Assembly: GCF_900066015.1 (NCBI RefSeq)
Contig: NZ_LN890655.1
Location: 310,001 to 374,000 of the forward strand
Length of the DNA: 64,000 nt
Direction: 5' to 3'
From: Candidatus Promineifilum breve
Lineage (GTDB): Bacteria; Chloroflexota; Anaerolineae; Promineifilales; Promineifilaceae
The translations under genes and the position numbers were made by a program. Shown in pieces: positions 63,672-64,000 of this stretch (positions within the stretch are counted from its first letter, which is position 1; every line of letters begins with the position of its first letter). A model generated the notes under the pieces. It was not told the origin of the DNA, did no database searches, and saw only the letters and a list, made by a program, of their open reading frames with translations.

Positions 63672-64000
63672 TCACGACGGTTCGACCGGATGGGCCTTGT
63701 CGGAATTTGTCTTCGGCGGCTCGATGCGCAATAGATACCCCTGGCCGCGAACGGTAGTCAGCAATTGCGGATGGCTGGGGTCGACTTCGATACATTCACG
63801 CACCCAACGAATGTGCACGTCAAGCGTGCGCGTATCGCCGATAAAATCGGTTTGCCACACCCATAGCATCAATTGCCGCCGGGTGAGGAGTTCGTTGGGG
63901 TGGCGAATGAACTGCTCGAGGAGGGACGCCAGCTTGGGCGTCAGCGCGAACTCCCCCTTACCTATTACATCCACGGAGCGCTTGGTGCGGAAGAGTGTCA
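63672..64000 (-). CDS. OmpR-type response regulator, DNA-binding end (N-terminus beyond window)
   Basis: The last 109 or so codons are visible and the frame is open to the window edge. They form a winged helix of the Trans_reg_C type (LTPKLASLLEQFIRHPNELL, DTRTLDVHIRWVRECIEV, LLTTVRGQGYLLR). The receiver domain would lie upstream, outside the window; a stand-alone regulator is possible. The short form starting at GTG 63974 is unlikely because family similarity continues upstream. Confidence 0.88.
   Translation of the reverse strand, partial: TLFRTKRSVDVIGKGEFALTPKLASLLEQFIRHPNELLTRRQLMLWVWQTDFIGDTRTLDVHIRWVRECIEVDPSHPQLLTTVRGQGYLLRIEPPKTNSDKAHPVEPS

Overview
The window is a high-GC bacterial chromosome segment, dense in genes and split between short operons on both strands. 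Gene content and style point to Chloroflexota, most likely an Anaerolineae or Caldilineae-type filamentous or sludge lineage. Support for this is the SUF cluster with a SufR-like repressor, lipoproteins with A-P-T-rich helical linkers, PolX with a PHP domain, DUF2089/SHOCT-like and DUF951 proteins, a bacterial RIO kinase, a small Ras-like GTPase next to a nucleotidyl cyclase, and several family-5 solute-binding proteins. The lineage call is inference; no rRNA or tRNA gene was found to anchor it.

Layout. 1-3949 (minus): large secreted subtilase, cut by the window start. 4062-12021: iron-sulfur assembly locus with divergent halves, a SufR-like repressor plus a DUF59 protein on the minus strand and sufC-sufB-sufD, a thiosulfate sulfurtransferase, sufS, sufU and a Rieske ferredoxin on the plus strand. 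Two consensus sigma-70 promoters face away from each other with a palindrome between their -35 boxes. 12178-15274: a GyrA/ParC-family subunit and a cold-shock-domain protein. 15414-19439 (minus): a peptide-type ABC importer whose binding protein reads as a circular permutation of the family-5 fold and carries a one-base frameshift. 19679-26624: polX, a cyclic-nucleotide-gated PP2C phosphatase, an SH3b protein, ligA and moeA. 26644-31407: surface lipoprotein and secreted protein genes and an ABC-2-type exporter. 31611-35797: export locus with secG, a binding protein, tatABC and a rhomboid protease.

36277-37227 encodes a RIO kinase. 37555-41232 (minus) is an operon-like block of DUF2089 regulator, two paralogous SHOCT-like proteins, a DUF4097 protein and an acetyltransferase; four of the five share one short helical motif, and a palindrome covers the leading promoter. 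This resembles LiaX/YvlB-type envelope-stress genes. 41370-47736: glycosyltransferase, DUF951, SirB1-like protein, long pentapeptide-repeat membrane protein, aldo/keto reductase, DUF1638 and DinB proteins. 48001-55411: a complete second dipeptide/oligopeptide ABC system (Tat-exported lipoprotein, two permeases, fused two-domain ATPase) with an enolase-superfamily-like gene. 55500-63074: tyrosine recombinase, acyl-CoA dehydrogenase, glgB, manA, small GTPase and a convergent class III cyclase. 63235-64000: rpsT with a strong terminator, and a response-regulator DNA-binding domain cut by the window end.

Recurring non-coding features are (i) several genes with a TATAAT-like box 7-10 bases before the start codon, suggesting leaderless mRNAs, (ii) intergenic palindromes built from tandem 7-9-base words at 9967, 15278, 19582 and 56737, and (iii) hairpins between binding-protein and permease genes in both peptide transporter operons.
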